The notes under the pieces: generated by a model
Told to the model about the DNA's origin: nothing
The model's input: the letters and a program-made list of their open reading frames with translations, nothing else
The model's database searches: none
Shown here: piece after piece, positions 1 to 13,083 of the stretch
Position numbering within the stretch: the stretch's first letter is position 1
Layout: every line of letters starts with the position of its first letter
Program-made: the position numbers and the translations under genes
NCBI RefSeq assembly: GCF_014805625.2
Contig: NW_023998417.1
Span: 15,439,287-15,503,286 of the forward strand
DNA length: 64,000 nt
Origin: Glossina fuscipes
Lineage: Eukaryota; Arthropoda; Insecta; Diptera; Glossinidae
Direction of reading: 5' to 3'

Positions 1-235
1 TATGTGAATTTGTAGAATTCTTATACACATATGTGTATGTGCGCATTGTGCAATATTGAGAAATCTCAACAGGTGACGTGACTCGCTCATGTTTCTCTTT
101 GGTTCAGCAAAGCTCAAGTGTTTCTCTTACTGGTGTTGCTAAGAATAAAAATTGTTATATCGATACTTGAAAAGGTTGGCGTATTTAGTTTTTCTTGTAA
201 AATTATTCCAAATTTTAAATAAACGATATTAAAGT
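1..235 (+). promoter_or_regulatory. upstream region of first CFAP58 gene
   Basis: Short AT-rich stretch before the first CFAP58 start codon. A perfect TATCGATA palindrome, the DRE motif bound by DREF at many fly housekeeping promoters, lies at 158-165, about 70 bp before the ATG. The same 8-mer also occurs at 16702 and near 52320, and about two copies are expected by chance in DNA of this composition, so its role as promoter element is only suggested by position. No TATA box is obvious. Confidence 0.3.
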
Positions 236-3200
236 ATGGATGAAAGTGCAAATTCCAAAGGATCCGGTTCTGAAGATGAGCCGTTAGTGCCCGATATTAT
301 CGACGACCAATTTTACAAACAATTAGTGAACAGAGTACCCGAAGTATACGTGAAAAGGATTATTTGCTCACTTTTAGTTTAATCTCCAAATGTTCCGTTC
401 CTTTTCATAGATCACCAAAATCCTTAGGCAAAAGGATTCCCAAAGCAGTGCTGATAACGTTCAGAAGCTTTACATTTGTTGCAATCGCTACAGGGTAAAC
501 TACAATTTGGAACGTGTGAAATGCCAGGACTTGGAAGAGAAGATTGATGGTTTAAATGGTCGCTTGCACGAGGCCCAGGAATTAAATGAACTAAATCAAG
601 CTACTATAACCGAACTGAAACAGGTTATAGGTAAGAGAGAATACACACACGCACACACACAAGAACATACAAAATCATTTTATGCGCTGATTAAAACGAT
701 TCGTAATTATTTTTGCTGCATCTCTAGACTTAAGCAGGATTTATTTTGCGACGAAACATACATTTCCACAATTAGTTCTTCGCGCTAATCAGCGCAAGTT
801 GCTAATAGCCGCCCAGCAATCAATCAATGCACCGTCACATGTCCCTTTAATTCACTGCGTCAACCTGTTCGTCCGCTTCATGTACTTATATAGTTCAAAA
901 TATGATCATTTCAAGGTTGCAAGTATTAGAAAAGTAAAAGCATATAGATATGCAGAACTGCTCTCTTTTATAAAATTAAGATTCTGAAGAAAGCACTCAA
1001 GATGGAGTCGTCGCACGAGACCGTAGCTCCGATAATATTAAAAGCAACGAACTTTTTTAAAAGTTTATATCATATTTCAATTTACTTATAATTTTGATTA
1101 GTTTTGGCAGAAACTTGCGGCATCTGCTTTTGGAGTCTATGCGATTTATTGCATAGATAATCTTTTCAGGCACAAGTCTTGTTTGAATAATAAAATTGAA
1201 TGTCGTTTTATTAATTTTCAAGAAACTATTTGGCGTCAAAAAGATGCCGCGCATCTCAGAGAACAAGCTGCGCAAGAGGAATTAACGCGGCTTAAAGAGA
1301 CTACGGAACAGCTGCAGGAATCAATTAAAACCTTAAGCGACACAAGAGCTGCTCTAAGGCAGTAAGACTTGAACAATTGCTCGTCGTTGCGATACAATAT
1401 ATAATAAATTTTTTCTTTTTACGCAGAAAACGAAATGAAACGAAAATACGCGAAAAACTCGAAACGGAGATACGAGAATTGACGAAACGATTGCAAATAC
1501 AACGCAATTACACGAGCGAGCTAGAAATTGCTAATAAAACTATGGAGGAGAAAAATAAAGGCTTAATCAAATCGTTAGATGTAAATTCAAACCATACATA
1601 TTAACCGTCTTCTCGACAACATGTATATATGTCTGAGGAATTTCTTGTAGGAAACTTCGGGAGAGACTTATCAACATAAAAAACGCATAGATGTTTTGAC
1701 TAAAGATTTGGAACTCTTGCAAGGCGAAGAATTGAAGTGTAGAGAACAAATCGCGACTTTCAAGCAACAAAACGAAAAGCTCACCAAAATGAAAGTTAGA
1801 CAAAATTTACAAATATTATCTTTGAAGACCAACATGGAGCACTTGAACACAGTTTACAATGGTGTATGCAATAAATTAGCTAAAATAACAGTCGATTATG
1901 AGTACGCCATGCAAGAGAGAGATAAACACAAAATGGATTTAAATCAGAAAAAGAATTTACTTAAAGTATGAAATGTCTCTCCCTATTCATAATTCCTTTA
2001 ATTATACGTATACCGCACGCTGTTCTGTGATTTTAGGTACGAGAGGAAGAAATTATAAAATGCAAGCATGAGAACTCGAAGCTAACTAAACTGCAAGATA
2101 CTGCATCCAGAAAGTATACAGCGTTGGACAAATCGAAAAAAGAATTTGAGCAACAAAACCTCAGACTAAAGTCAATGAAGCCTAAAACATAACTCTGACG
2201 TCTAATATTAGTCTTCTTTAATATAATTTCATTCTTTCAGAACTCAGTTAAGTACTCAGGATAAGGAAATAGAAGCTACGAGGCGCGTATTGCAACAGTT
2301 TGAGAGGAATAATTATCAACTTACAAACGAGAGGGATAATCTGAAAAGAGACTTATTGCTGCAGCACAAATGCAATGAGGAATCTCAGAAAGCGACTAGC
2401 GAGGCCCAATACGAGATCCGCTCGCTAAAGGACACTCAGCTCTTACAAGAGCGGAAATACTCGAAACTCTTGGACGAACTAATGCAATTAAATGCAGCGA
2501 AAGCAAAAAAATCAGAAGAAACGCAAAATCTTTTCGATAAAATTGATTCCCTACAAAGTTGGTGATAAATAACTGTTTCTTTACTTCTTCATTTTTAAAA
2601 TTCTCAAAATTTCATTTCAAACATTTTCTAGGCAAAATTCAGATTCATAAGTCTTACGAGTTAGAACTAAAACGAACCATCAGTGATATCGAAAACCATT
2701 GCGTAAAACTTCAAACACAACACAATACTCTGGCCAACGATAACAACGCTCTACAGCGCAATATCCAAGCCTTAAGTGAAGGCAAAACCAAATTAAAAAC
2801 TTGCTTGGAAAATCTACAGAATACAAACGAAAGTCTGAAAGCAAAGCTAAAGCATCGTGATTCGGAAATCAGTAAATTGCAAGTACAGATCGACAAAATG
2901 GAAAAGGAACGCAGACTGTTGAAAAATGAATTGCGTGGAGCGAAACTAAGTGAACAACATATCAAAGATGAGTTTTCAGAGAAGATGAAAGAGAATGATA
3001 ACTACGCGAAAATGCAACAGCAAGATCTGAAAATCGTAGATCGTCTCAAAAGAGAATCGGACGCTTTAGTGAACGAGAAAAATTCCGTTCATTCCGAACT
3101 GTCAAAGAGCGAGGAAAACTGTAATCAGCTGAATATAAAAATCAGAAATTTACAAAAATCTCACGACCAATTACAGAATGAAGTCGTGTGTTATCAAGAC

Positions 3201-4813
3201 GAAATGAATTTGATGAGGACGGAAATAAAAAATTTAATAACTGAAAGGGATGTACTGCGAAAAGATCGAGAAGTAGCAGCAGATCTGAGACAGGAAGTCT
3301 TGCAAATGCATCGACTTCTAAATCAGGAGCGTATAAAAGCAAGAGCTTTTCAGGAGGAAATGCTAACGCCCATGAATGTACATCGATGGCGCAGTCTCAA
3401 AGGCAAAGATCCGGAGAAGAGCGACCTCATCCAACAAATTCAAAGTTTAAGAAAGTAAGCAAACACTAACTACGATTACTTTAGATGGAACTCGCAAAAC
3501 CCTCACTACAAATAACTGTCGAGCGGCCGGGCAATTAAATCTTATTTTAACCCCTGTTTTTCTATTAAATCCACGCAAGTGGTGCAATTAGTTTGAGCTT
3601 TATTTCACTTCATTTATTCCCTTTCGAGGACAAAGTTTTGAATAACCTTTAAAACATCCATCTAATCGTGGCGCGAAAGCTCGACTTAACCGCACCAAAG
3701 ATTATCTTTTCTCGCACCGACAACTTCGTCTTCGTCGTAGCGCAGGTACGAAATTATTGTTAGTTTCCGAAACCCCGAAATCCCGCCGCCAAGGCTGAGA
3801 CTCATCTCTTGTAACATCATTTTTTTCAAAAATTCTGACACTGATCTTCTTCTACTTCTGCGAGTCAGTGAATCAACAACGGATAACTCGCTGAGTTGAG
3901 TAAGAAAGGTTCAGTGTGAACACGAGGTTCTTTTCTTGAGCAATAATGCAGTTAACAGATGGCTTGTTCTTGTCATTTGGAGATGAAATGTTGTTTCTTA
4001 CTGCTTTACTGTTACATCTTTAGAAACTTTCGTACGTTTCCAAGAAATTCAATTCAGGAAGAATCGACGTCAAAATGGAGGTCGTGGAAATTCTTTTATT
4101 AAACAAGCTATCAAAAGTATTTTCATATTTTATTTATACTGAGCTACTAATTGTTCTCCTTTTTTCTTTGGACATCGAGTTTAGCTGGACTAAACCAAGG
4201 AAACAGCTTCTATGTCCAGATTAATGAAAAAGTAGAAGACTCCATTAGTTGTTCAATACGAATGAAATTTTTCTTTCTTGATTGCACTTTCTATTTATTG
4301 ACAGATTCATTTTCCTGTTCATTATTGCAGGCAACTCTTAAGCCGAAACATAGCTGCCCTAAGACAAAACACAGCTCTCAAAGAATCTCAGGCGTTGTAT
4401 GATGCTTTAAAAGAATTCATGTCAAAATTACCAAGCATAAAAATAAAAGAGGAGCTCAACCGTGTTAAAGTATATTTCTTATATGCGTTTTAATAATTCA
4501 GAGATCAACTATCCTATTCCTATCGCATTTCAACGCTTCTTCATTGCAGGCCGCACTTTCCCGCAAAGATAAGAAGCTCAAATCTCTGATGGCTGAAATC
4601 AATGCCAAGCTAATTGAAGAGAAAAGTAAAGACCAAGAAATCGAAGGCTTAAAAATAAATTTGACTAAACTTAAGCAACAATTGCTAGAGGAACGGAAGC
4701 GTAACGAACGACAAGCGCTTATGCAAATGCAAGTTGAATGTTTGTCAGCACCGCCCCAGCTAGAAACACATCGGACTAATAATGAGACTGTAAAAAGTAG
4801 AACAATCATTTAA
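236..4813 (+). CDS. CFAP58: CFAP58 (CCDC147) coiled-coil ciliary protein, copy A
   Basis: Ten exons join in frame: 236-343, 411-630, 1223-1361, 1427-1580, 1651-1965, 2037-2170, 2241-2557, 2632-3454, 4331-4469, 4550-4813, giving 870 residues, close to the roughly 870 of vertebrate CFAP58. Nearly the whole protein is charged heptad coiled coil. The family-diagnostic segment NVHRWRSLKGKDP is in exon 8. CFAP58 is a cilium/flagellum protein needed for sperm tail and axoneme integrity in mammals, so a role in sperm or sensory cilia is inferred here. The start is the first ATG after the promoter region; it opens with an acidic tail before the conserved coiled coil. Exon 6 ends at a weak donor (gtcaat at 2171), chosen because it alone keeps the frame. 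A long 876-bp intron precedes exon 9. AATAAA at 4831 is a likely polyadenylation signal. No broken frame was found. Confidence 0.88.
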
Positions 4814-5520
4814 TATTTAATTATTTTAATAATAAAGTTAGTCGACAGTTTCTATATCACCGGAACATGGCGGCATTCTTCTTTTCTCAAAAGGTTTGAT
4901 ATATGAAAAAAAAAAACAAAATTTCAATGATCTTATAAACTACACATACCCTTGATCGGCATACTAAATTGTGAGTCGATCAAGCCTATCTGCCGAACCG
5001 ACTATTGGTCTCTGCAAATGTCTGGTGATCAACGCGTTTCCGATCGCAGAAATAAAGTTGTCAATCGCAAAGTCGCAAATACAGATTTTACAGTCAGGCT
5101 GGCCAGACGGGCCAGACCGGTCAGACCGGTACAAGGGAAAAAGGATTGAGAGCACCTCTGCTTTCTTTTTAATTTTTTTTCCAGATAAAAGTGTTGGGAA
5201 TGAAAGACTCGATAAAAGACGAATATATTCGTGTGTGTGTGTGTTTTTTTTTAATATGTTAATATATTCATATAGTCATATATTTATATACATACATGTA
5301 ATTGTATATAGATATTTGTCGGTATAAATATATTTATATAAATACACATAACAATACATGTACACATATATACGCAGTTACATATACATAAGAACGAACC
5401 CATGCATATGTGTACATGCATTCAATAATTTTTTTAAAAAATAGGCACAAACATATAAAAGGTTTTCGCATTTTAACCTTTTTAATGTTAAATTAATTTT
5501 AAAAAAAATTCATATATCTG
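4814..5520. other. spacer between the convergent CFAP58 genes
   Basis: Contains the likely 3' UTRs of both CFAP58 genes. AATAAA at 4831-4836 serves the plus-strand copy. The rest is AT-rich with TATA/CATA microsatellite-like tracts (5220-5420) and a small GC-rich triplicate of a 9-mer, close to CCAGACCGG, at 5102-5129. No gene is visible. Confidence 0.6.
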
Positions 5521-8500
5521 TTAATTCAGATCCTCGTCTATGTCTATATCTTGCGGTTCAGCCTCGTCCGCAAACACACAGTCGACGAAATTGTCGGCAC
5601 CAGGTTCGCTAGGAGGTTTCACACTTTCCATGCTGGGTGGCACGTCGATTTCGCATATTTCTTTCTTAGCTAATTTCAGAGTCGCCTTAAATTCCTCGAT
5701 AATGCATTCGCGAGCTTTCATTTCGATTTTGTTTATAAATAATTCAGACTTAAGGGCCTTCAGCTTCCTTAATTGCCCCTTACTAATACGCTAATTCAAC
5801 AACGAACAACCATAAGTCAAATTTATGTTTGATTCGAATAATAAATACCTGAGTTTCTACAAGCTTTTGCTTGACGTTATTTGAGGGCATATTTTCAATT
5901 ACTCGTTTTAATGAATCAGAAACTTTGCGCGACTCTTCCAGCTGCTGTTGGACATTGACTTTTTCAATCTCTAACTTCAGATTGCGTCTGGGAAAAAAAA
6001 ATGATTTCAACAAATGCATGTTTTTTTTAGTTTTGCTACAACCTTTGCAACATTTGGACTTTGGCCAGTAATTGGAATTTGTTCGGATCTTCGCCTTTCA
6101 GGATACGCCAACGATGCACACCTGTCGGTGTTTTGGCGTCTTCAGTTAGCGAGCGTACTCTGACCCTTTCTTGATTTAAAGCTCGCTGCAAACGTATAAT
6201 CTCTTCACGCATATCAGCCGTACTCTTTATGGCGCGCGATAAACATTCCCGCTCCGTCTGCAAGTTAGTCAATTCCATTTTCAATAAACGTATATCCTCC
6301 ACTCTTTGATTGTACTGTGTTTGTCCTACAGGCAGTCACATAGATATTTATTTATGAATTTATAGAATCTTTCGTCTACGTCTAATAAAGAAACTGACCT
6401 TGGTCTAGAGCCGTTTGTGTTATTTGCAATTTCTCTTTGAGCAAAATGATTTCATCATTACGTCGTACCATCTGCAAGCCAATTAAATTCTTCTCCTTTC
6501 TAGTCTCATCCAGTTCTTGCGATAATTTCATAAATTTCAATTCGTCGTCCGATATGGTTTTCAGAAGATGTTCATTCTTAATTTTCACATCCTTCAATTC
6601 CTTCCTAGCACTCGACAACATGTTCTCTTTGTTCTTCAGTTCAGATTGCAGATCTTTTTTATCGTTATTTAAACGTTCAATCCGCAAATTCAATGAGTTT
6701 ATCTTATTTTGATTAGCTGAGATTTCGTTGGTAAGTTGAGTTATTTGATGTGAAGTTTTCTACGAAAAAAAATATGCAAACATATATTTCTATCTATAAA
6801 CTCCCAATAATATATCTTGTGTTGCCAGTTAACTGTATATAACGAGAATATACGTTGCGATCCGTGTATGTGTCCCAGTCGGATTTCCCCATTAATCCAC
6901 ATGAATGTATATTTGTCATAATAGAGTATTTTAGAAAGTATTTTTATCGTTTTGCCAAGTCGTTCCATGACAAACTTCCTTCCGTTCATACTACACATGC
7001 ACTATGTTTTACGAGTATTCGAGTCGCTAAAGAGGTCGGCACAGTTAAACGGCACGGTTAAGTTACACCCTAGTAAAGAATTTTCTCTAAATAACTTTTT
7101 TAAACTTCGCTAGCAAAGCCTAGCGAAAGAAAAAGCTTTCGCACTGGTCTAAATAGAATGCTATTCTATATAACGTGAAACTATTTACGCAAAGAGTTGT
7201 CGTTTGACTTGCTTCTCATTTTAGGGGATTTATATGAGGCGTGCACTTGGAAGCACCTCGCAATCTTTTGCAGCCCAGTCCCTAGCACTAAGAAGCTAGC
7301 AAATTTTGCAAACTCTCCAGCTCGTGTGAACGCAGTCGGAAGCTGTCGATGTTAATACTCACCGTTTGCAACACCCTGAAGTTATCTCTTTCTTGCGTGC
7401 AGGTTTCCAAATTTCTTTGCAAGATCATTTTTTCTGAGTGGACAGCTTCCAATTGTTTTTTCATATTAATTAAAGCGAAATGCTTCTGTTGCAGCTTTTC
7501 GGTGAGATCCGTAACTTGATTGCTTTTCAACTGAATTTGCTCTAAATGTATGATTAAACGTTCATGTAATGCGCCAAAGAAGTCCTGTCCTTTCATTATT
7601 TTTATCCATACCTTGGAAATATTCAATTTTTTCATGCAAAGTCTCCATTTCTTGCGCCATTTCACCTCTTTCCTTTTCAGCCTTCGCGACATTGACTTTG
7701 GCCTCGTCCAGTTTGACGTTAAGTTTGTTGATATCCAAATGCAAATTGTCAATATTGTTACTTTGGATGACAATAGTATGCTTCAGATCGGCAATTTGAT
7801 TATTCAGTTTCACAATATCGCTGCGCAGATTGTCCCGCTCTCTAGTCACATTATCTTTTAGACGCCTAAGTTCGTCATACTTTTGACCCGAGATCATTAT
7901 TCCCTTCTCCAAAGAGTTCACTTGATTTCTTGCGTTATGTTAAACACATTTTTATTTAATTTTTTTTGCAATTTTTTACGAAGTAAATAAAATAAATAAA
8001 ACTTACTTTAAGCGGACAACTTCCTCGTTTAAAGAGTTATTCACCCGATTAATTTTATAAAATTTGGACGAAACGGAACTATGATCTTGTTGGGCTTTTT
8101 TGTATTTATTGTTTAGCTGGGTTATGCTGTGAGCCTTGGCTTTATCCTCTAACCGTAGCGCTTTAATAACTTCATCACTTTTCTTCACCTCCTTATGTAA
8201 TTCGGCAATTTCCTCTTCATTTTTTACTATCGTCTTCGCCTGCACGGTGTTATCGCCGCGAAATTTCTCAACAATAAGTTTCATACGATCGTGATCCGCA
8301 GTTTTCTTTGTTAACTTTAGATTGGTGTCGCCCACCTAAAAATGAACATGATTTTCGTGAACATCCTCTATGAGGTGAATAAATTATTCACATCTTACTT
8401 CTCGATTTAATAAATCGATTTTATGTAATAGCCTCGCGTTCATCTCCTTTTGCTCGTCCGCGTTATTCATAAGCGCACGCAGCTTCGATTCCAGATTTTG

Positions 8501-9421
8501 CTTTTCTGACTCCAAAACCTTTACTGTAGCCGAGGTCTTAGTTAAAGTATCCTCATTATTGCGTATGATATACTCCAGAGACTCGGAATAGTATCTCTGC
8601 ATTTGCAAACGCTTTTCAAGATCAATAACTTCGCCATTAATGCGATCTCGCTCTCTCAAAATTATATTTTTGTATTTTGCCAAATGACCAAATCTGAATA
8701 ATTCAAAAATAATTTATATATGCGGATGCTATTGAAAAGTCGTCATTACTCGGCAGAATCGTCTTGTTTCTCAGCTTCTTTGCTTTCAAAGCTTTCGCAC
8801 TTCAACAGCACTTCCTGCAGTTTTTCCTGAATTTCTTCTTCGCGATACAGCGATGCATCAGATTCTCGCCAAGCATCGCCTATTATTTATATTAACAACA
8901 TTATTGACGGCGCAAACGCTTGCTTATTTCGCTTACCTAAAGTCTCTTTTAAGTGCTGCATTGTTTCTTCTGAGTTGGCCGTCAATTCCAAAGCTAAACG
9001 CAATTTCTCTTCCGCTTGACCTATCAACGGTTGCAATTCCTCTACCTTACGGACTTCCTCGGAATACTTGCGATGCACTTTGAACAATAGATCTGAGTAC
9101 TTTTTAATCTTGGAAGCTTCAAAGATACGCCCCCTTTCCATTAAATTTTGTATAAGCTTTACGAGACTTTTTAATTAGTTCGAGGTCCCTACATGCTTAA
9201 GTAAAAAATAATCTATCTAATATCGCACTCACTTTACTGGCCTTCCCAAAGAATTCCTCATTGAGATCTTGCAATAAATCAATTTCTCGTTCCTGTAAGG
9301 ACGTCTCCGAATCTTGCAATGGCGGTAAGCCTTCTCCTTCAGGCTCTTTTTTCTTTTTCTTTTTTTCCCCCGATTTGGCGCCCGGTTTCGCGCCTGCCTT
9401 CGCAGCTGCTTTTGGTGGCAT
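5521..9421 (-). CDS. CFAP58: CFAP58 (CCDC147) coiled-coil ciliary protein, copy B
   Basis: Eleven exons in minus-strand order: 9421-9233, 9156-8937, 8879-8750, 8693-8399, 8335-8007, 7928-7612, 7541-7363, 6759-6399, 6325-6043, 5987-5849, 5790-5521. They give 903 residues without a stop. Residues 1-35 are Ala/Lys/Gly rich with a Lys run; the rest is coiled coil. The family landmarks MVRRNDEIILLKEKLQI (exon 8) and GVHRWRILKGEDPNKF (exon 9) match vertebrate CFAP58 closely. The C-terminus is acidic. Exons 2, 6 and 10 have exactly the length and phase of copy A exons 2, 7 and 9, so the two are paralogs. The exon 1-2 join (acceptor at 9157) is the least certain: another acceptor at 9195 would force a frameshift. 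Role inferred as for copy A: axoneme or sperm tail. Confidence 0.87.
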
Positions 9422-9610
9422 TTCTTTTTATATTATTCACGAGGATTTCTTTTTCTTCCCGTTTGTTTTATTTAGAAAAAAATTTTCCGAAATAAATTTT
9501 CTGAAACAAAATAGGTACGTAAGCATATGTATACATATGTACACACATTTATTTATACATAGGCAACAAATGAAAAGAAAATTGTCCCATGTATCTAATT
9601 TAAAAAATAT
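9422..9610. promoter_or_regulatory. 5' flank of CFAP58 copy B
   Basis: AT-rich stretch upstream of the minus-strand CFAP58 copy. It carries ATGTATAC-type repeats near 9525-9560. I see no distinct promoter motif. Confidence 0.25.
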
Positions 9611-9799
9611 TTAAACTAAAAAGCCATTGTTAGCTAATATTTCGGTTCTTTTTGTCCGACTTTCGCCCGGCTTGAGCAGCTCCTTTACTTGCCAATCTAC
9701 GAGGTCAAGTTGCGAATACGACATTTCCTCCTTGCCTCCCTTATAAATCCCCTTACATGCTGCATTTCCGGGCAAACTTTCGTTAACTGGCGACGGCAT
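9611..9799 (-). CDS. unrecognised small ORF, 62 residues
   Basis: ATG-to-stop frame of 62 codons ending in ANNGFLV. The product is hydrophilic and rich in Lys, Glu and Gly (for example GKEEMSYSQLDL), with no signal peptide or membrane segment. Its composition is less AT-biased than the flanks, and a TATAAA-like motif lies upstream on the same strand near 9905-9925. I do not recognise it. It could be a short real gene just upstream of CFAP58 copy B on the same strand, a 3' exon of a longer gene, or chance. Confidence 0.3.
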   Translation of the reverse strand: MPSPVNESLPGNAACKGIYKGGKEEMSYSQLDLVDWQVKELLKPGESRTKRTEILANNGFLV

Positions 9800-11582
9800 A
9801 AGACGCCTTTACTTAATCGCTACGGGGAAGTGAAATATCTTTGTCTGCGATTATTATATTTTCATAACGACTTATTTTATCAAACAAGCGATTTCCGCAA
9901 CTGTATAAAGTAGTCTTTATATAAATTTGTTATGATTAGAGACTTCGGCATCCGGTAATTACAGTTAGTTGTTATCGTTCAATTGTACAAAGGTAATGAA
10001 TGATCCCTTTTAACCCGGTATTGGCAAAGTGAGCTTCATCAATAAAGTGGATCTCTAAACGCATTAAACAACAGATGAGTTCGACGTTTAAATTACGTCT
10101 AGCGTTAATGATGGAAAAGATACGCATTAATATACTAAAAAGGGTTATTAGATATTCGATAAACGGATTAATCGAATTTTAATTTCTATTAATAATTATG
10201 AAAATGCAAAACAATATTTGTTAACAAATGATTTCGTCATTTACCGAAGAACAAGAGGAATTTGTATTTACAAGCAAAAAAAAAGATTGAAAATTTTCTT
10301 CTTTATCCCCGCCAACATAACTCAATGTGTATGAAGATACAATGACAGCAAATTCAATTACACTGCAAGGTTCTTGTAGACATTTGAAGCGAGGAAAGGA
10401 TGGCCGTACGTAAACCACCGCGCTTTCGAGAGCATGCTTCGGAAACTATTTGGACTAAAGTATTTGAACTGCATTTTGAAATTGCATCTGAAACTTGCTT
10501 GCGCGCGAACAATTTCAGAAACTTTATTAAACAATAATTTAAAATGCTGTATAAAAACGTGTGAAAAGGGGAAAAGAATTGAAAAGTGAATCTAATAAAA
10601 ATATGTGTACGAAAAAGTAAGTAATTTGTTGTAAATGTAACGGCCGCACATCTGTGAAAACTATATTCGATACAGAACATCTGATGATTAAACATGTACT
10701 AGCTGGCCGCCAAAAGCTCTCCGATGTTCAGACTCGTTTTTAGAATGTCCAATCCTATGCACACCGTGGAAAAGTTAATCGTGGATAACTTAATACGAAT
10801 ACAGTAAAATGTATAGTTTTATCACAAAGCGACTAGACTAGCCGTCTACTCTGTCTTGGTCGCTGGTGCTCATCCCGCCTTTTTGTCTCGGAATTTACTT
10901 CTGTGACCTAATAATAATAATAAAAATAGTAATAGCAACAATAATATATCCGATGTGCTTAGCAATCGTATAGTTTCATTTGAAATTTTGTGTCTGTTGT
11001 TGGCGATTTGCTCAAAGAATAAATTTGTAATAAGGTCTCGTTTGGCGTGACTACCTTCGTTTTTTTCTGCATACAGCTAGCGAGCTGTAATCCGTTCCCT
11101 GTCTACTTTCACTGTGTTATAAATAAAATTAATTACTAAGCCGTACGATAATTAATACCTATATATTTAAGATCCGGACGCTGTTTATGTATCTTTTAGT
11201 TAATTAGCTTTCACTTGGACGAGGTACCTTCAAGGTCATTTGAATACGAACTATGTATAACTTTCGCCATTCAAAGAAATCAAGCTCTAACGTCATATAC
11301 AATTAGAGACTTGATATCTGCGAAGAAAACGTGACCGTTTTTCATAGCAATTTCTGCTGGGGTCTCTTGTGGAGCTGGCAAATTCATTACAATAAAGTCT
11401 AAAACTAATTTTATGAAATGATTGTATGAGCAAATCATTTCTCGATCCCATTTAAATGCAAATGCGTTTCAGGGCTTTATTTATATGTCAAATGTTTGCG
11501 GAATTAAAGAACCTTTTAATTCTAACTTATTTTAAGTTATACGATATTCGTCATTGGTTCTTTTTCGACTCTTTGGTCCTGA

Positions 11583-11585
<3 letters not shown>

Positions 11586-11623
<38 letters not shown>
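11586..11623. repeat. (AT)n microsatellite
   Basis: Uninterrupted alternating AT of roughly 38 bp, followed by TGTATG-type repeats. Confidence 0.9.
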
Positions 11624-11626
<3 letters not shown>

Positions 11627-13065
11627 GTATATGTATGTATGTGCATATAACATGACAAAAAACGGCAACAGATTGTTTGTTGCCCTCCCACATCTCCCGA
11701 TACACATACGCACACAACCTGCATTCTGGTATAATTCAAGAAGATGTGTCTTATGTTCAAAATTTTATTTATCAGATGAAGTTTTTTATGCTGAATTTCA
11801 AAATGTTACAGAAATTTTCACGTCTTAAGAAACGCAGAAAGCATACGTTGAACACTTCGAAAACTCGTACCACACAAACGTAAACTTCGATTTGGATAGC
11901 GTACACACACCCATTTAATCAACTCTAGATCGGAGTGGGTGCGATGGCAAACTAGCGTTGCACCAACTTTTTGATGGGATGCGCTGCTTCTTTCGTCTTA
12001 TATTTTTTTGTGACACGGAAATCAATTGTGTTATGTAAACTGTTTGTAAAAGCGGCCAAACAAATATTTGCTAGCACGTTAAAAGAAGCTACAACGGGGA
12101 GAGGACAACGAGGGGAAAGAACTTCGTAAGCGAGGGTTGAATGACGCAGTAGCAATTAGCAAACTATCGCAAAGTACATACGTATGTAGCCTCCCATGAT
12201 CTAGCGGTAACTACGTTAACTTATTCATTTTTTACTTCTAGGATTAATAAAATCTCGACATAGTAGTCGAGAGAAAAACAAAAAACTGCTTAGAAAAAAC
12301 CCCTTTGCAACAGCTCCAACGGAACACCTTCAAGTCAAATAAACAAGTTGAATATTACTGTATGTAAATGTTCTGGCATAGCTTATTGAAGACGACGGAT
12401 TTCTCCAAAATGGCTAAAAGACAATTTCGACAAAGTGTCAATCGTTTATTTTGGTATTTAGCCACAAAATCAAGCTAAATGGGGTGTAATTTGAACTTTT
12501 ACTTAAAACTGTTTACGTATGTGTGTGCATATTCATTGTTTATTCTGCTCCTTTGGTAAGTTTCAATTCATGATATTTAATCTTTATTATTGTTAATCGT
12601 TATTATATATCTTTATTAAATAAGCATCTTGGTTTCTCTGTGAAAAGCCAAAATATAGATAAATTGCAAATATCTATGTAAGCATGTATATATAAAAACA
12701 AACGAAAACAGATTTGAAAAATAAAATCAAGAAACAATAAGTTGTAGAAATTTTGAGTACATGTATTTATCAGAATGTATTGATTGATTTTAATAGCATG
12801 TGTATAGATGTATGAGTGTATGGGTGTATGCGTGTATGTGTATGTGTAGTGTAGTGTACATTATGAGTATATGAGTTTGTACTTGTGTAGAAAGAACCGA
12901 TTTAAACTGTATGTGAAAGTGCGTGCATGTATTGTAGTTATTCGTATTTTATTTTATAAATTGTTCAATGTCTTCGTTACAACTATTATTGTTAATGTAC
13001 ATATTAGTTTGTTGAATTAATATTATTAATATTCTTTTCACTTGCAGTACAAAGTCAGAGACAGA

Positions 13066-13083
13066 TTTTTTTTTTTTTTTTTT
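13066..13083. repeat. poly-T tract
   Basis: Run of 18 T residues downstream of CK2 alpha, in its probable 3' UTR (A-run on the transcript strand). Confidence 0.85.

Noticed and set aside
990..1050. Exon-like stretch in CFAP58 copy A intron 2
   Set aside because: It translates for about 20 codons after an AG, but exon 2 to exon 3 (1223) already joins in phase and aligns continuously with the family.
7542..7612. Frame break in CFAP58 copy B near 7590-7612
   Set aside because: A 70-bp intron (GTATGG to ATTTAG) at the same position and phase as copy A intron 7 removes the break.
9130..9200. Apparent frameshift at the start of CFAP58 copy B exon 2
   Set aside because: Using the acceptor at 9195 gives a frame that breaks at the G5 run, but the acceptor at 9157 joins exon 1 and exon 2 in phase 0 without any shift and gives the same 220-bp exon as copy A.
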